DNA from: Sympetrum striolatum
Lineage: Eukaryota; Arthropoda; Insecta; Odonata; Libellulidae
Length of the DNA: 64,000 nt
NCBI GenBank assembly: GCA_947579665.1
Contig: OX388349.1
Location: 75,272,841-75,336,840, forward strand
Direction of reading: 5' to 3'
Shown here: positions 63,812 through 64,000 of the stretch, piece after piece
Layout: every line of letters begins with the position of its first letter
Numbering within the stretch: the first letter of the stretch is position 1
Program-made: the position numbers and the translations under genes
The notes under the pieces: generated by a model
The model's database searches: none
Told to the model about the DNA's origin: nothing
The model's input: the letters and a program-made list of their open reading frames with translations, nothing else

Positions 63812-64000
63812 TTAAGAACCGTTGAACGTTTTTCCACACACAGAGTCGCATTTGCCTTTGTCATTTTAAATATTCCTCCCCAGTCTCAACGAATGCAGGT
63901 CCATCCCTCTAAATTTCTTGAAGTTATCAGCAAGAATAAGTTCCCCCGCTTCAGTTTGACCTTTAGGGTTCGACCTTTCAGCACTGCTGTTGTCGAGTCA

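Overview
This is a eukaryotic nuclear window: AT-rich, almost entirely non-coding, with GT-AG splice signals, transposon remnants and microsatellites. The only host gene I can support is an arthropod-type tetraspanin on the minus strand, and together with the hAT, piggyBac-like and LINE debris this points to an arthropod, most likely an insect. I cannot name the order or species.

Gene content. Two phase-0 exons join cleanly. Exon 1 (27985 down to 27860) holds the ATG, a glycine-rich cytoplasmic N-terminus and the first half of TM1. Exon 2 (19230 down to 19033) holds the rest of TM1, the small extracellular loop and TM2. They are separated by an 8.6 kb intron. The remaining exons (TM3, large extracellular loop with CCG, TM4) were not found down to position 1, so intron 2 is probably longer than 19 kb, and positions 1-19032 are inferred to be intronic. 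The residues around TM2 (SFLGCCSALMEN) resemble Tsp2A, the arthropod smooth septate junction tetraspanin.

Layout. 1-19032: inferred intron 2, with an inverted DINE/Helentron-like element (5.43-6.12 kb) and an unusual 3.4 kb array (10.17-13.62 kb). The array has three ~1.1 kb units, two direct and one inverted, each with six diverged monomers that carry a tRNA T-arm/B-box-like motif. 19033-27985: exons 2 and 1 and the intron between them, which contains a 2.58 kb hAT insertion (8-bp target duplication) with a second hAT end and a broken transposase N-terminus inside it. 28-40 kb: presumed upstream flank with a minus-strand LINE reverse-transcriptase remnant (31 kb) and two more DINE-like copies (31.7 and 34.2 kb). 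39.5-40.5 kb: tRNA-like sequences, two of them forming a long foldback. 40.5-64 kb: mostly featureless AT-rich DNA with a candidate inverted-repeat element (47.7-48.5 kb), a 316-bp hAT MITE (54.2 kb), a LINE 3' end split by a DINE-like insertion (58.5-60.4 kb), and a 714-bp piggyBac-like MITE with a 38-bp-arm hairpin inside it (63.1-63.8 kb).

How it fits together. The window is a long-intron gene with its upstream flank, shaped by successive transposon insertions. Most open frames of 60-133 codons are what chance gives in this much sequence and are not annotated. The feature least explained by known families is the B-box-bearing array at 10.2-13.6 kb.
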